Positions 50,084-58,710 of a DNA stretch of 61,310 nucleotides are shown piece by piece (the first letter of the stretch is position 1; every line of letters starts with the position of its first letter). The notes beneath the pieces were generated by a model. It worked only from the letters and a program-made list of their open reading frames with translations, had not been told where the DNA came from and ran no database searches. Location: contig JAJPHJ010000142.1 of NCBI GenBank assembly GCA_021325335.1, positions 1 through 61,310 on the forward strand. Direction: 5' to 3'. The translations under genes and the position numbers were made by a program. The DNA comes from Pseudomonadota bacterium (GTDB lineage Bacteria > Vulcanimicrobiota > Vulcanimicrobiia > Eremiobacterales > Eremiobacteraceae).

Positions 50084-51304
50084 TCACACGAAGTTCAAGG
50101 TGTCGAAGGCTCCGCCCAAAATGGGAGCCGATTGCACGCCCAACCAGCGCTCGAGCACGGTCGCGTAGACGGAGCGAAAATCGGTGTGCCATTTGAGGTT
50201 GCCGAAATCGAGGTCCGATAGGCTGGGATGGTCGCCGTAGATGCCGCCTTTGACGCCGCCGCCGATGAGGAACATGGGAGCCGCCGTGCCATGGTCCGTG
50301 CCGCGGTTGGCGTTCTCCTCGACCCGCCGCCCGAATTCAGAGAACGTCATGGTCAACACCTGACCATCCAGCTGGTGTGCGGCTAAGTCATCGTAAAACG
50401 CTTTCATGCCTCCTGCAAACTGCTCCAAGAGACGATCTTGCGTCGCGCGCTGGTTCGCGTGCGTGTCGAACGAGCCCAAACTGACGTAGATCACTTTCGT
50501 GCCGACGCCCGAAGCGATCACGGCAGCCGCCAGATTCAAGCCCTGTGCGAACGGTGTCTGCGGATATTCGATGGCCGGCTTGTATCCGGCGACGAGATGG
50601 GGGAGCTGGGCCGAACTTGCGTTGGCGTCGTGCTCGATCTCTTGCACGAGCTTGAGGTACGGGCTCTGCACCGCGTAATCGCTGCCGGCGCCGTTGAGGA
50701 TCTGGTCGGCGGACGCCTGCTCGTCGCGCGCGCCCTTGAACGCGCCCGTCTTGAAGTTCTCGACCGTCGGCACGTCGGTCTGGTTGGAGACGAGCATCTT
50801 CGGGAGGATGGGGCCGATCGCGATGCCTTTGAAGAGATTGCTTTTTGGAAGTCCGGCGTCGTCGAGGTAGCGGCCGGCCCAGCCCGTGTCGATGATCGTC
50901 TCGGGCGCGGCCGTCTGCCAGATCTCAGTCGAGCGGAAATGTGAGAGGTTCGGATTGGGATAGTGCACGCCTTGAAGGACGGCGACGCGATGCTGGTCGT
51001 ACAGCGCCTTGATCCCGGCGAGCTTGGCGTTAAGCCCAAGCGAACGATCGAACTGCAGCACGTCGCTTTGCGCGACGTTGATAGTGGGTCGCACGCGGTA
51101 GTAGTCCGGATCACCAAAGGGGACAACGGTATTGAGCCCGTCATTGCCGCCTTGCAAGTTGACGACGAGCAGCGTTCGCGCTCCCGACCCGGGCGAAGGC
51201 ACAGCACCCGCGGCACGCGCAGCGCGGGCGAAGATCGAGTCGATGGCGAGAAAGCCGGCGAACGCGCCTACGCTTTGCTGGATGAATTGGCGACGTGTGT
51301 TCAT
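50084..51304 (-). CDS. DUF1501 protein, Tat-exported
   Basis: The product has 406 residues. The N-terminus 'MNTRRQFIQQSVGAFAGFLA' is a twin-arginine signal. The body matches DUF1501, an alkaline-phosphatase/sulfatase-like fold: 'LLVVNLQGGNDGLNTVVPFG', 'YDQHRVAVLQGVHYPNPNLS', 'VIYVSLGSFDTHANQ', 'MTFSEFGRRVEENANRGTDH' and 'AAPMFLIGGGVKGGIYG'. It lies 10 nt downstream of the DUF1800 gene. The pair is widespread but biochemically uncharacterised. Confidence 0.93.
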   Translation of the reverse strand: MNTRRQFIQQSVGAFAGFLAIDSIFARAARAAGAVPSPGSGARTLLVVNLQGGNDGLNTVVPFGDPDYYRVRPTINVAQSDVLQFDRSLGLNAKLAGIKALYDQHRVAVLQGVHYPNPNLSHFRSTEIWQTAAPETIIDTGWAGRYLDDAGLPKSNLFKGIAIGPILPKMLVSNQTDVPTVENFKTGAFKGARDEQASADQILNGAGSDYAVQSPYLKLVQEIEHDANASSAQLPHLVAGYKPAIEYPQTPFAQGLNLAAAVIASGVGTKVIYVSLGSFDTHANQRATQDRLLEQFAGGMKAFYDDLAAHQLDGQVLTMTFSEFGRRVEENANRGTDHGTAAPMFLIGGGVKGGIYGDHPSLSDLDFGNLKWHTDFRSVYATVLERWLGVQSAPILGGAFDTLNFV

Positions 51305-51313
51305 GGGTGCTCC

Positions 51314-52834
51314 CTAGGCTAGTTGGTAGGTCGGTAACGCCATGGCGAGGCTGACCGCTCCGCGGACTTTCTCTTCAAAGTTCTCGCCGTTGAGTGCCAC
51401 GCGATTGCCGACGCCATCGGATACGATGTAGCGCAAGATGTCCTGCTGCTGCTCGATCGTTGCATCGCCTTGGACCACGAGCTCGAGCACGCTTGCGGCG
51501 AGGGAGTGCGCGTCGCCCGGTTTGGCGGCCGAGACCCATGCTTGCGGCGATGACAGTTGACCGGCGGGCGCGTAGAGCACACCCGGATCCACCCCTTGCG
51601 GCGGCGCGACGAGCTGCGCGGCCGCCATCGTCGTCATCTGATCGCTACTCGCCGGTTTGAACGAGACGAGTTGGTTGAGGTAGTTCAAGCGAGCGAGATA
51701 CGTGCCCGTGTTCAACCACAGGCTTCCGCCGGGCCAACCCGCGACGTTCGGGGGCTGCATCGGGATCTGCCCCATCGCGACCATCGCCTGCAGCGTGCGC
51801 GCGCCCACTTCGGTGGCGCCGAGCGTCTTCATTGCGCCGATCGTGACTTCGAGCGGGCTTTTCACCAACGCCCGATACGCCCGCTGCGAGTAGAAGACGT
51901 TCGAGCGCAAGAGCACGCCCATGAGCCGCGCCACGTCATAATCGAATCCGCGGAACCGGTCGCCAAGGGCGTTGACGAGCTCGGGTTCGGGATCGTCATA
52001 GACGAACGCGCGCAAGAACTTATAGGCCATGAAACGCGCCGTCGACGGCTGCGTCATGATGATGTCGATGACGTCGTCACCTGTGAAGTCGCCCGATCGG
52101 CCCAGAAAAGTCTTCCGACCGTCGTCATGAAAGCGCGGGTTGAACACGGACTGGCCCGTGAAGCGGTCGACCGTCGTGCCGGTGAAAGCTCGCGCGGCCT
52201 GACGCACATCCTCTTCTGTGTAGTTCCCCACGCCCATGGTGAACAGCTCCATGAGCTCGCGCGCGTAGTTCTCGTTCGGATGCTGCGCTCGATTGGCGAT
52301 GCCGTCGAGATAGTGGAGCATGGCAGGGTCGGCCGTCACCGCGTGCGTGAGCTCAGCGTAGTTGCCAAGCGCGAAGCGGCGGAAGAGCGCGTACTGGTCC
52401 ACCATCATCTGCGGCGTGATACCCTTTTGCCCGATGCCGCTCGTGAAGTGGTTGCTCCAGAAGTAGGTCATGCGCTCGCGCAGCGGATCCGTCGTGCGCA
52501 GGCAACGGTCGAGCCACCACAGGTCGGTGAGGATCATCGCGTTGCGCCGCTGGGTCTTGTCGCCGGTCGCGCGCATGTCGTAGCTGATGTCGCCGGCCGG
52601 CGCCGCAGGCAGTTGGTCTGCTCCGAAGTGGATCAACCGCGCGACCGTCGTGTCCATACCCGCCGCGGCCGCGTTTTCTATCTCTTGGGGCGAACCGCCG
52701 AACCCGGCGCGCCGGAGCAGATGGGCGGCGCGGCGCGAGTCCCACTGACCTCGGTACTCGTCGAGAGCAGTTGACAGGTCAAGCGTACCCGCCGGTCGAT
52801 ACTGCGCGGGTTGTGCGTCGGCGCTCATGAGCAT
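51314..52834 (-). CDS. DUF1800 protein
   Basis: The product has 506 residues and matches DUF1800 throughout: 'AAHLLRRAGFGGSPQEIENA', 'RERMTYFWSNHFTSGIGQKG', 'NENYARELMELFTMGVGNYT', 'GDDVIDIIMTQPSTARFMAY' and 'PPNVAGWPGGSLWLNTGTYL'. DUF1800 proteins are helical, usually exported and always genomically linked to DUF1501, as here (operon, 9-nt gap). No clear signal peptide is visible, so export may need the Tat partner. Function unknown. Confidence 0.93.
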   Translation of the reverse strand: MLMSADAQPAQYRPAGTLDLSTALDEYRGQWDSRRAAHLLRRAGFGGSPQEIENAAAAGMDTTVARLIHFGADQLPAAPAGDISYDMRATGDKTQRRNAMILTDLWWLDRCLRTTDPLRERMTYFWSNHFTSGIGQKGITPQMMVDQYALFRRFALGNYAELTHAVTADPAMLHYLDGIANRAQHPNENYARELMELFTMGVGNYTEEDVRQAARAFTGTTVDRFTGQSVFNPRFHDDGRKTFLGRSGDFTGDDVIDIIMTQPSTARFMAYKFLRAFVYDDPEPELVNALGDRFRGFDYDVARLMGVLLRSNVFYSQRAYRALVKSPLEVTIGAMKTLGATEVGARTLQAMVAMGQIPMQPPNVAGWPGGSLWLNTGTYLARLNYLNQLVSFKPASSDQMTTMAAAQLVAPPQGVDPGVLYAPAGQLSSPQAWVSAAKPGDAHSLAASVLELVVQGDATIEQQQDILRYIVSDGVGNRVALNGENFEEKVRGAVSLAMALPTYQLA

Positions 52835-52935
52835 GCTCCTGTTCCCATCTTAGCCTTATCGGCGTGAGAGCGGCTTGAGGCCTGCGTGAGACTTCCATGA
52901 GAAACCGCCCCTAGCGTGCGTAGGGCAAGCTTCGG

Positions 52936-52954
52936 GGTGCGCCCAAAGCGCACC
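52936..52954 (+). promoter_or_regulatory. Hairpin directly upstream of a start codon
   Basis: GGTGCGC (52936–52942), CCAAA, GCGCACC (52948–52954), ending 2 nt before the ATG at 52957. No Shine-Dalgarno is visible. The hairpin may regulate translation, or the mRNA may be leaderless. Confidence 0.4.
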
Positions 52955-52956
52955 GC

Positions 52957-54495
52957 ATGCGATATGCTGCGATCGTGATTGGCGCCGGTCACAATGCGCT
53001 CGTGGCGGCAGCCTACCTCGCCAAAAACGGCCTCAAGACGATCGCACTCGAGCGCAGCGAGATGATCGGCGGTGCTGCGGTCAGCGAGCACCCGTGGGCA
53101 GGGTGGACCGTGTCGGCCGCCTCGTACGTCGTGAGCCTCTTGCACCCTCGGATCATCGCCGACTTAGACCTCGCCGCTTTTGGCTACCATGCCTACTTGA
53201 AAAACCCGAGCTCGTTCACCGCCTCGCTCGACGGCCGCTCGCTCTTGCTGTCGCGAAACAAGGAAGAGTCAGCGCGCGAGGTCGCTGCTTTTTCACGCGC
53301 GGACGTCAAGGGACTGGCCACGCTGGACGATTTGCTGTGCAGGTATGCCCGCGAGATCTTCGATGCGCTGCTCGACGAGGATCCGCGCTTCGACCGGCTC
53401 TCCGCCGAGGCCCAAGCGATGTTTCGAGGATCCGCTGCGGAGTTCGCGGAGCGCTACCTCGAAACGCCGATGCTGGCCGCGGCGGTCGCCAATGACGGCA
53501 TCGTGGGGACGTTCGAAGGACCGCGCAATCCGGGGACGGGTTATGTCTTAGCGCATCATTATGCGGGGCGGGCCATGGGCACCCAAGGCGCCTGGGGCTA
53601 CGTGCGCGGGGGGATGGGATCGATTTCGGCGGCGATTGCCGGCGCGGCACGGCGCCACGGCGCGCAGATCCGCACGGGCGCGGAGGTCGCTTCTATTCTT
53701 GTCCGCGGCGAGCGAGCCGCGGGTGTGGTCCTGGTTGACGGAACCGAACTCGAGGCTGAGGCGGTCCTTTCCGGCGCCGATCCTTTGACGACGTTCGGAC
53801 GTCTTGTCCCGGATGGAATCCTCGACCCCGGCTTTATGCGACGCGTGCGCGAGTGGCGCTGCGAGGGTCCCTCGCTCAAGCTCAATATCGCGCTGGGCGA
53901 GCTGCCGAACTTCACGTGCCGGCCAGCCCTCGCGGCGGAGGGGCACCTCAACGCGACCATCCACATCGCGCCCGACATCGATTATCTCCAACGGGCTTAC
54001 GAGGAAGCCGCTACCGGCACGCCATCTTCGCAACCCATGCTCGAGATGTTCTTGCAGACCCCGAGCGACCCGAGCTTGGCGCCCCAAGGCAAACATCTGT
54101 TGTCGGTGTTCGCGCAGTATTTTCCTTACGCACGCGCCGACGGAGCGTGGACGCAGGCTCGGCGCGATGCGGCAGCCGCCACCATCATCGCTACGATCGG
54201 CAAGTATGCGCCGAACGTGCCCAACGCGGTCGAAGCGCAGCAGCTCTTCACGCCACCGGACCTCGAACGCCGCTTCGGCCTGCCGAAAGGACACATCTTC
54301 CACGGCGAGCTGCTGCCTGGGCAGATCTTCGAGGATCGGTTCTCCGTGAGGACGCCGCTGGCAGGATTGTACTTATGCGGGTCGGGCACGCATCCGGGCG
54401 GGTGTGTATCGGGCGCGCCCGGTTTGCGCGGAGCGACGGCGGTTCTCGCCGATCTTGCCCGAGCACGGGACGTTCCCGCGCGCACCGCGAACTAG
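52957..54495 (+). CDS. FAD-dependent oxidoreductase, CrtI/PYROXD2-like
   Basis: The product has 512 residues. The Rossmann FAD motif 'VIGAGHNALVAAAYLAKNG' is at residues 6–24, and the C-terminal 'LYLCGSGTHPGGCVSGAPGL' closes the FAD site. 'GSISAAIAGAARRHGAQIRT' precedes the second glycine-rich strand. This is the phytoene-desaturase-like family, closest in pattern to PYROXD2/COG1233. No carotenoid genes are nearby, so the substrate is unknown. The ATG sits right after a strong hairpin. Confidence 0.88.
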   Translation: MRYAAIVIGAGHNALVAAAYLAKNGLKTIALERSEMIGGAAVSEHPWAGWTVSAASYVVSLLHPRIIADLDLAAFGYHAYLKNPSSFTASLDGRSLLLSRNKEESAREVAAFSRADVKGLATLDDLLCRYAREIFDALLDEDPRFDRLSAEAQAMFRGSAAEFAERYLETPMLAAAVANDGIVGTFEGPRNPGTGYVLAHHYAGRAMGTQGAWGYVRGGMGSISAAIAGAARRHGAQIRTGAEVASILVRGERAAGVVLVDGTELEAEAVLSGADPLTTFGRLVPDGILDPGFMRRVREWRCEGPSLKLNIALGELPNFTCRPALAAEGHLNATIHIAPDIDYLQRAYEEAATGTPSSQPMLEMFLQTPSDPSLAPQGKHLLSVFAQYFPYARADGAWTQARRDAAAATIIATIGKYAPNVPNAVEAQQLFTPPDLERRFGLPKGHIFHGELLPGQIFEDRFSVRTPLAGLYLCGSGTHPGGCVSGAPGLRGATAVLADLARARDVPARTAN

Positions 54496-54501
54496 CCGGT
54501 C

Positions 54502-54816
54502 ATGATTGCATTCTTTCTCCGTTTGAAATTCTGGTGGAGTCTTCGCACGTACGGCATGCGGGTTGTGCGGCTGTTCATGGATCGTCGCGTTTCCCCCGCA
54601 TTGAAGGCGGTGACCGCTCTCGGTGCGCTCGTCGCCATCTCACCGATCGACCTGCTCTCGGATGTTCCCATCTTGGGTCTCGTCGACGACGCCGGTTTGC
54701 TCGCCCTCATCGCGGCCCTTTTCGTGTTTTTCTGTCCGCGCGACGTTGTGGCCGAGCACTTCGGTTCGGCTCGCCAGCTCAAGAACGTCAGTCCAGGACC
54801 CGGCAAAAACCGCTAA
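54502..54816 (+). CDS. YkvA/DUF1232 membrane protein
   Basis: The product has 104 residues. The DUF1232 core 'ISPIDLLSDVPILGLVDDAG' is clear, between two TM helices. YkvA proteins are small membrane proteins of unknown function, often linked to stress or cell division. It starts 6 nt after the oxidoreductase stop and is likely co-transcribed. It overlaps the convergent gene by 4 nt. Confidence 0.88.
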   Translation: MIAFFLRLKFWWSLRTYGMRVVRLFMDRRVSPALKAVTALGALVAISPIDLLSDVPILGLVDDAGLLALIAALFVFFCPRDVVAEHFGSARQLKNVSPGPGKNR

Positions 54817-55442
54817 GGCTGCTTGCCGGTCCTGCGTTTGAAGAGGAACACTCTGCGATCGGGCGTCCTCGTCCGATAGGATTCCACGAAGCGAAATCCA
54901 TTCTCGTCGGCGAGGTTGAGCGCCGCCTCGACCTTGCTCGCGCATTGGGTCGAAAGCTCGAGTGCCATGTAGCGGTTCTTGTCGCCGCTGGGCTTGATGC
55001 CGGCCGTGGCTCGCTGCACGAGGCGTCCGATGGCCGCTAGGATCGCCGAGCCGATCGGCTCCCCGGCGATGAAGAGCTTGCTACCCACCGCTTCGACCGG
55101 CAGACGACCGGCAGATGCGTCGACGAGCGCGAGCGAGAGCCGGTCTTTCGAGCGCTGGATCGAGAACTTCTGATCGTGATAGCCGACTTCGATCGCCTGA
55201 CTGCCGTCCGGCAAGGCGAGGCGGTCGCGTTCGCGGATTTGCCCGCTTGCGTCGAGGCCGCGGTTGAGTTCCGCGATCTCTTCGGCCAGCACGTTTTGCA
55301 CCAGCCGCCACGCATCGTTCGCGCGCTCCGCGCGCGAACGGCCCTCTGCTCCGGTATCGGCGTACTCTCGCAGGCGCGCGCGGATTTCGCTTCGTGTGTC
55401 GACGAGATCGAGATCGCTGTGCAGCTCTTTGAGCACGAGCAT
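54813..55442 (-). CDS. Hypothetical cytosolic protein
   Basis: The product has 209 residues, charged and mixed alpha/beta. It begins 'MLVLKELHSDLDLVDTRSEI', has a long helix 'AWRLVQNVLAEEIAELNRGL', a beta patch ('YHDQKFSIQRSKDRLSLAL') and ends with basic strands. No recognised motif. The upstream region (55443–55587) is shared with the divergent gene. Confidence 0.65.
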   Translation of the reverse strand: MLVLKELHSDLDLVDTRSEIRARLREYADTGAEGRSRAERANDAWRLVQNVLAEEIAELNRGLDASGQIRERDRLALPDGSQAIEVGYHDQKFSIQRSKDRLSLALVDASAGRLPVEAVGSKLFIAGEPIGSAILAAIGRLVQRATAGIKPSGDKNRYMALELSTQCASKVEAALNLADENGFRFVESYRTRTPDRRVFLFKRRTGKQP

Positions 55443-55587
55443 CGCCTTTCGAAGAGACGCGCATATATCTTGCCGTCAGAAGGGGCAAGGACGCGCATTT
55501 CTGACGCGCGATGAAAACTTTCCTGTTAGCCGTCTGACAGATCGCAAGCGGAGGTTCGTGCCCGGAAGAGATGCAAGAAACGGTGTG

Positions 55588-55932
55588 ATGGCTACTCCGG
55601 TGTCTCTCGCGAACGTCGCGCGTGTCTCCGTCGGTATCGTCGCCATCGTGTGGGCGTTGTTGGGCCTTGGAGACGCGCTTGCCGCCGGTCTGGGACGCGG
55701 GCTCGACGCGCCGGAGATCGTCGCCGTGGCCGTCAACGCAGCGCTCATCGCAGGCGCCGTCCTCGCGTTCATGCGCGCGCGTTTCTGGCATGCGGCAATG
55801 ATCGGCGCTGCCGTCGTGGTGACGGCTGACCGCATCGTGGGAATCTTGGGAACCGGAGATTCTTGGCTCGTGCTCAGCAGCGTCGCCATGCTCTGCGCCA
55901 TTGCTGGCATAACTTTGGTCGCAAAGAGTTAA
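55588..55932 (+). CDS. Small multi-TM membrane protein
   Basis: The product has 114 residues from the ATG at 55588 (a GTG immediately upstream and one at 55558 are alternatives). Four TM helices cover nearly the whole protein ('VGIVAIVWALLGLGDALAAG', 'VAVAVNAALIAGAVLAFMR', 'MIGAAVVVTADRIVGILG', 'LVLSSVAMLCAIAGITLVA'). No function is apparent. Confidence 0.6.
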   Translation: MATPVSLANVARVSVGIVAIVWALLGLGDALAAGLGRGLDAPEIVAVAVNAALIAGAVLAFMRARFWHAAMIGAAVVVTADRIVGILGTGDSWLVLSSVAMLCAIAGITLVAKS

Positions 55933-55936
55933 AGAA

Positions 55937-55990
55937 GGCGGCTCGCAGACCGCCCGAACCCTCGTCATACAGGGGTACTGGCAAGCCGCC
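55937..55990. repeat. Hairpin and decayed family-1 element
   Basis: GGCGG…CCGCC (about 55937–55954) forms a hairpin after the small membrane gene and may terminate it. The adjacent GGGG, TACTGGCAAG, CCGCC (55972–55990) resembles a degenerate family-1 element with a GGCA-type loop. Confidence 0.35.
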
Positions 55991-56079
55991 GATTCCTGAA
56001 ACGTAACAGAGGCCTCAAAAGTCTCGCCGCGCAATCTAGGGCTGCAGCAGGGCCTGTGTTCGTCCCGTGGGAGGCACGA

Positions 56080-58701
56080 TTGAAGACTCTTTGCACGCTC
56101 ATGCTTTTCTGCTGCCTGTTCGCCGTCGCGCCGGCGGCGCGCGCCGATGATGCGGCCGGCCCCGACGCGGGCACCGGTCCTGCGACGTACACCACCTTCA
56201 TCCAAGGCGCGCAAGTCCAAAACGGGTTGTTCAATATCATCCGCAAGGCGGGCAAGGTCTACATCGAGGTCGCCCCGTCCCAACTTGATTCGGACTTCAT
56301 CGTCACCGCCGAGCTTGCGAACGGCCTGGGTGGCTACGGCGTCCTGCCCGGCGGCATCAGCGCCACGTTCAATGCGCATATTCTGCGCTTCTCTCGGAAC
56401 GACGACAAGATCGTCGTGACGTTGCCCAATGAATACTTCATCGCTCCCGGCAATGATGCTGCGCAGCGCGCCGTGACGCGGACGTTCGCGAATTCCGTGG
56501 TAGCGGTGGCACCGATCGCGGCGACGGATGCTGCAACGGGACATGTCGTCTTCGATGCGTCGTTCTTGCTCGGTGACTTTTTTGACCTCACTGCGGCGCT
56601 GCGCCAAATCACCGGTCCGGACCATCCTGACCAAGCCTACAGCCTCGACATGGACCAAACGCTCTTCGGACCGACGAAGGCTTTCCCGCAGAACGTGGTC
56701 ATAGACGCCGATCAGACCTGGCACAGCGACAATCCCCAGGTCGTCGACAACGTGCCCGACCCCAGATCATTCTCGATGCGCGTGGCCTACAACATCATGC
56801 AGCCGCCCGATAGCACCGGCTACATGCCCCGTCTTGCCGACGACCGCATCGGATTCTTCGACTCCGCGTATCTGAATTTTGCCAAGGATACGGACTACAC
56901 GCGCGTCGTTCACTACGTGATCCGCTGGAATCTGCAGCCTTCGGATCCGACGAAGCGCGTCTCCCCAGCGAAGCAGCCTATCGTTTACTACCTTTCCAAC
57001 TCGATTCCGACGCGCTACCGGGCGACGATTCGTACGGCGATTCTTCGTTGGAACGACGCCTTTGCACGCGTCGGCATCAGCGATGCGATTGAGGTCAAGG
57101 ATCAGCCGGCCGATGCAAGCTGGGATCCGGACGACATCCGCTACAACACCGTCCTGTGGCTCACCGAGTCCAACAGCGGCGCATTCGCTGCAGCGGGACC
57201 AACGTACGATCCGCGCAACGGGATGGCGTTCCGCGGCAATATCGTGATCGACGCGGATTGGCCGAACTACCTCACGACCACGGGCCAGTATTTCGCAAAC
57301 CCGGCGAATAGCGCGCGCCAGAGAACCATTGGGGACGAGCGCGAGCTCATGCTCGGCGTGCGCCAAGAGGCTGGGTTCGGACGCGTGGCGCTCGCGCTGG
57401 AAGGCCAGCCGCTCACGGGCCCGGCCCTAGACAAATACCTCGACGATGCGCTCTTGTGGACCATCATGCACGAGTCGGGACATGCGCTCGGGCTCATGCA
57501 CAACTTCGCGGGCACGCAAGCCTACAGCATCAAGCAGATGCAGAGCAAACAGTTCACGGATGCGCACGGTCTGTCGGCATCCGTCATGGAGTATGTGGGC
57601 ATCAACGTCTGGCCCAAAGGCAAGTCGCAAGGCGACTACTGGATGACCCACCTAGGTCCGTACGACTACCACGCGATCCAATACGGCTATGCCCGGATTC
57701 CCGGCGCGCGCTCGCCGGACGCCGAGCGGTCGACGCTCAACGCTTGGGCGGGCCAGTGGACGAATCCACTGTACCGTTTTGCCAGCGATGAGGATGCGAC
57801 GTACCAGGGCGCGCACGCCATCGACCCGCGCGTGGCGCGCTGGGATCTCACGAGCGACCCCCTCGGTTGGGCCCAAAACCGGCTCGCGTTTTCGAGCGCT
57901 CTCTTGAACAAGCTCGACGCGCGCTGGCCGCAGCCGGGGAACACGTACGATCAGGAACGCTACGCTTTCGAATTCGTCATGTTCGAGAAGTTCAACGCCG
58001 CGATTCAGCCCGAGCACTTCATCGCAGGCGAGTACCTCTCTCGCTCCCACGCGGGCGACCCGGGCGCGGGGCAACCCCTCGTGCAAGTCCCGCGCGCGCA
58101 AGAAGTGCGTGCCTTCGGCATGCTGGACCGGTACGTGCTCGGTGACAACGCCTGGAGCTTCTCGCCTGCGACGCTCAACCGCATGGTGTACACCGAGTGG
58201 GAGAGTGCTCCGGGCGCCGCTTGGGGGTACAGCCCTCCAGCGCGTCACGACGAACCCGTGGCCGAGATGGCTGCGGGGTTCGCGACCCAAGTGCTGACGA
58301 TGATCTACGACCCGCTCATGCTCGAGCGGTTGGATGACTTGCCGCTCAAGGCTAAGCCCGGATCCACGATGACTCTTCCCGACCTGTTCGATTGGACGCA
58401 GGCTTCGATCTATCGCGACTTGAGCGACCCCAAGCTGCGCACGATCGATCCCGTGCACCGTGCCGTGCAGCAGTGGTATGCGCGCAAGCTGGCACAGATC
58501 TGGCTTGCGCCCGACGATGGCACGCCATACGACGCCCAGTCGCTGGCACGGGCCAAACTCGTCGCCTTGCGGGCGGATCTCGGAACGGCTCTCGGCCGCT
58601 CCACGCCCGACGAGCTCACGCGTGCACACCTCGCGAGCTTGCAGGACGTCGTAGCGCGCGCGCTCGACGCCCGTCAAATCGTGCCAAGTCCGAAGATGTA
58701 G
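56080..58701 (+). CDS. Exported zinc-dependent metalloprotease (DUF5117/DUF4953-type), copy 1
   Basis: The product has 873 residues from a TTG at 56080, preceded by GGGAGG at 5 nt. It gives the signal peptide 'LCTLMLFCCLFAVAPAARA'; a GTG at 56056 is the alternative. The metzincin-like zinc site HESGHALGLMH is at residues 464–474 ('HExxHxxGxxH'). The N-terminal ~330 residues are the DUF5117 beta domain ('GLFNIIRKAGKVYIEVAPSQ'). It is an exported endopeptidase. A paralog starts 9 nt after its stop. Confidence 0.9.
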   Translation: MKTLCTLMLFCCLFAVAPAARADDAAGPDAGTGPATYTTFIQGAQVQNGLFNIIRKAGKVYIEVAPSQLDSDFIVTAELANGLGGYGVLPGGISATFNAHILRFSRNDDKIVVTLPNEYFIAPGNDAAQRAVTRTFANSVVAVAPIAATDAATGHVVFDASFLLGDFFDLTAALRQITGPDHPDQAYSLDMDQTLFGPTKAFPQNVVIDADQTWHSDNPQVVDNVPDPRSFSMRVAYNIMQPPDSTGYMPRLADDRIGFFDSAYLNFAKDTDYTRVVHYVIRWNLQPSDPTKRVSPAKQPIVYYLSNSIPTRYRATIRTAILRWNDAFARVGISDAIEVKDQPADASWDPDDIRYNTVLWLTESNSGAFAAAGPTYDPRNGMAFRGNIVIDADWPNYLTTTGQYFANPANSARQRTIGDERELMLGVRQEAGFGRVALALEGQPLTGPALDKYLDDALLWTIMHESGHALGLMHNFAGTQAYSIKQMQSKQFTDAHGLSASVMEYVGINVWPKGKSQGDYWMTHLGPYDYHAIQYGYARIPGARSPDAERSTLNAWAGQWTNPLYRFASDEDATYQGAHAIDPRVARWDLTSDPLGWAQNRLAFSSALLNKLDARWPQPGNTYDQERYAFEFVMFEKFNAAIQPEHFIAGEYLSRSHAGDPGAGQPLVQVPRAQEVRAFGMLDRYVLGDNAWSFSPATLNRMVYTEWESAPGAAWGYSPPARHDEPVAEMAAGFATQVLTMIYDPLMLERLDDLPLKAKPGSTMTLPDLFDWTQASIYRDLSDPKLRTIDPVHRAVQQWYARKLAQIWLAPDDGTPYDAQSLARAKLVALRADLGTALGRSTPDELTRAHLASLQDVVARALDARQIVPSPKM

Positions 58702-58710
58702 GGAGAGCAC

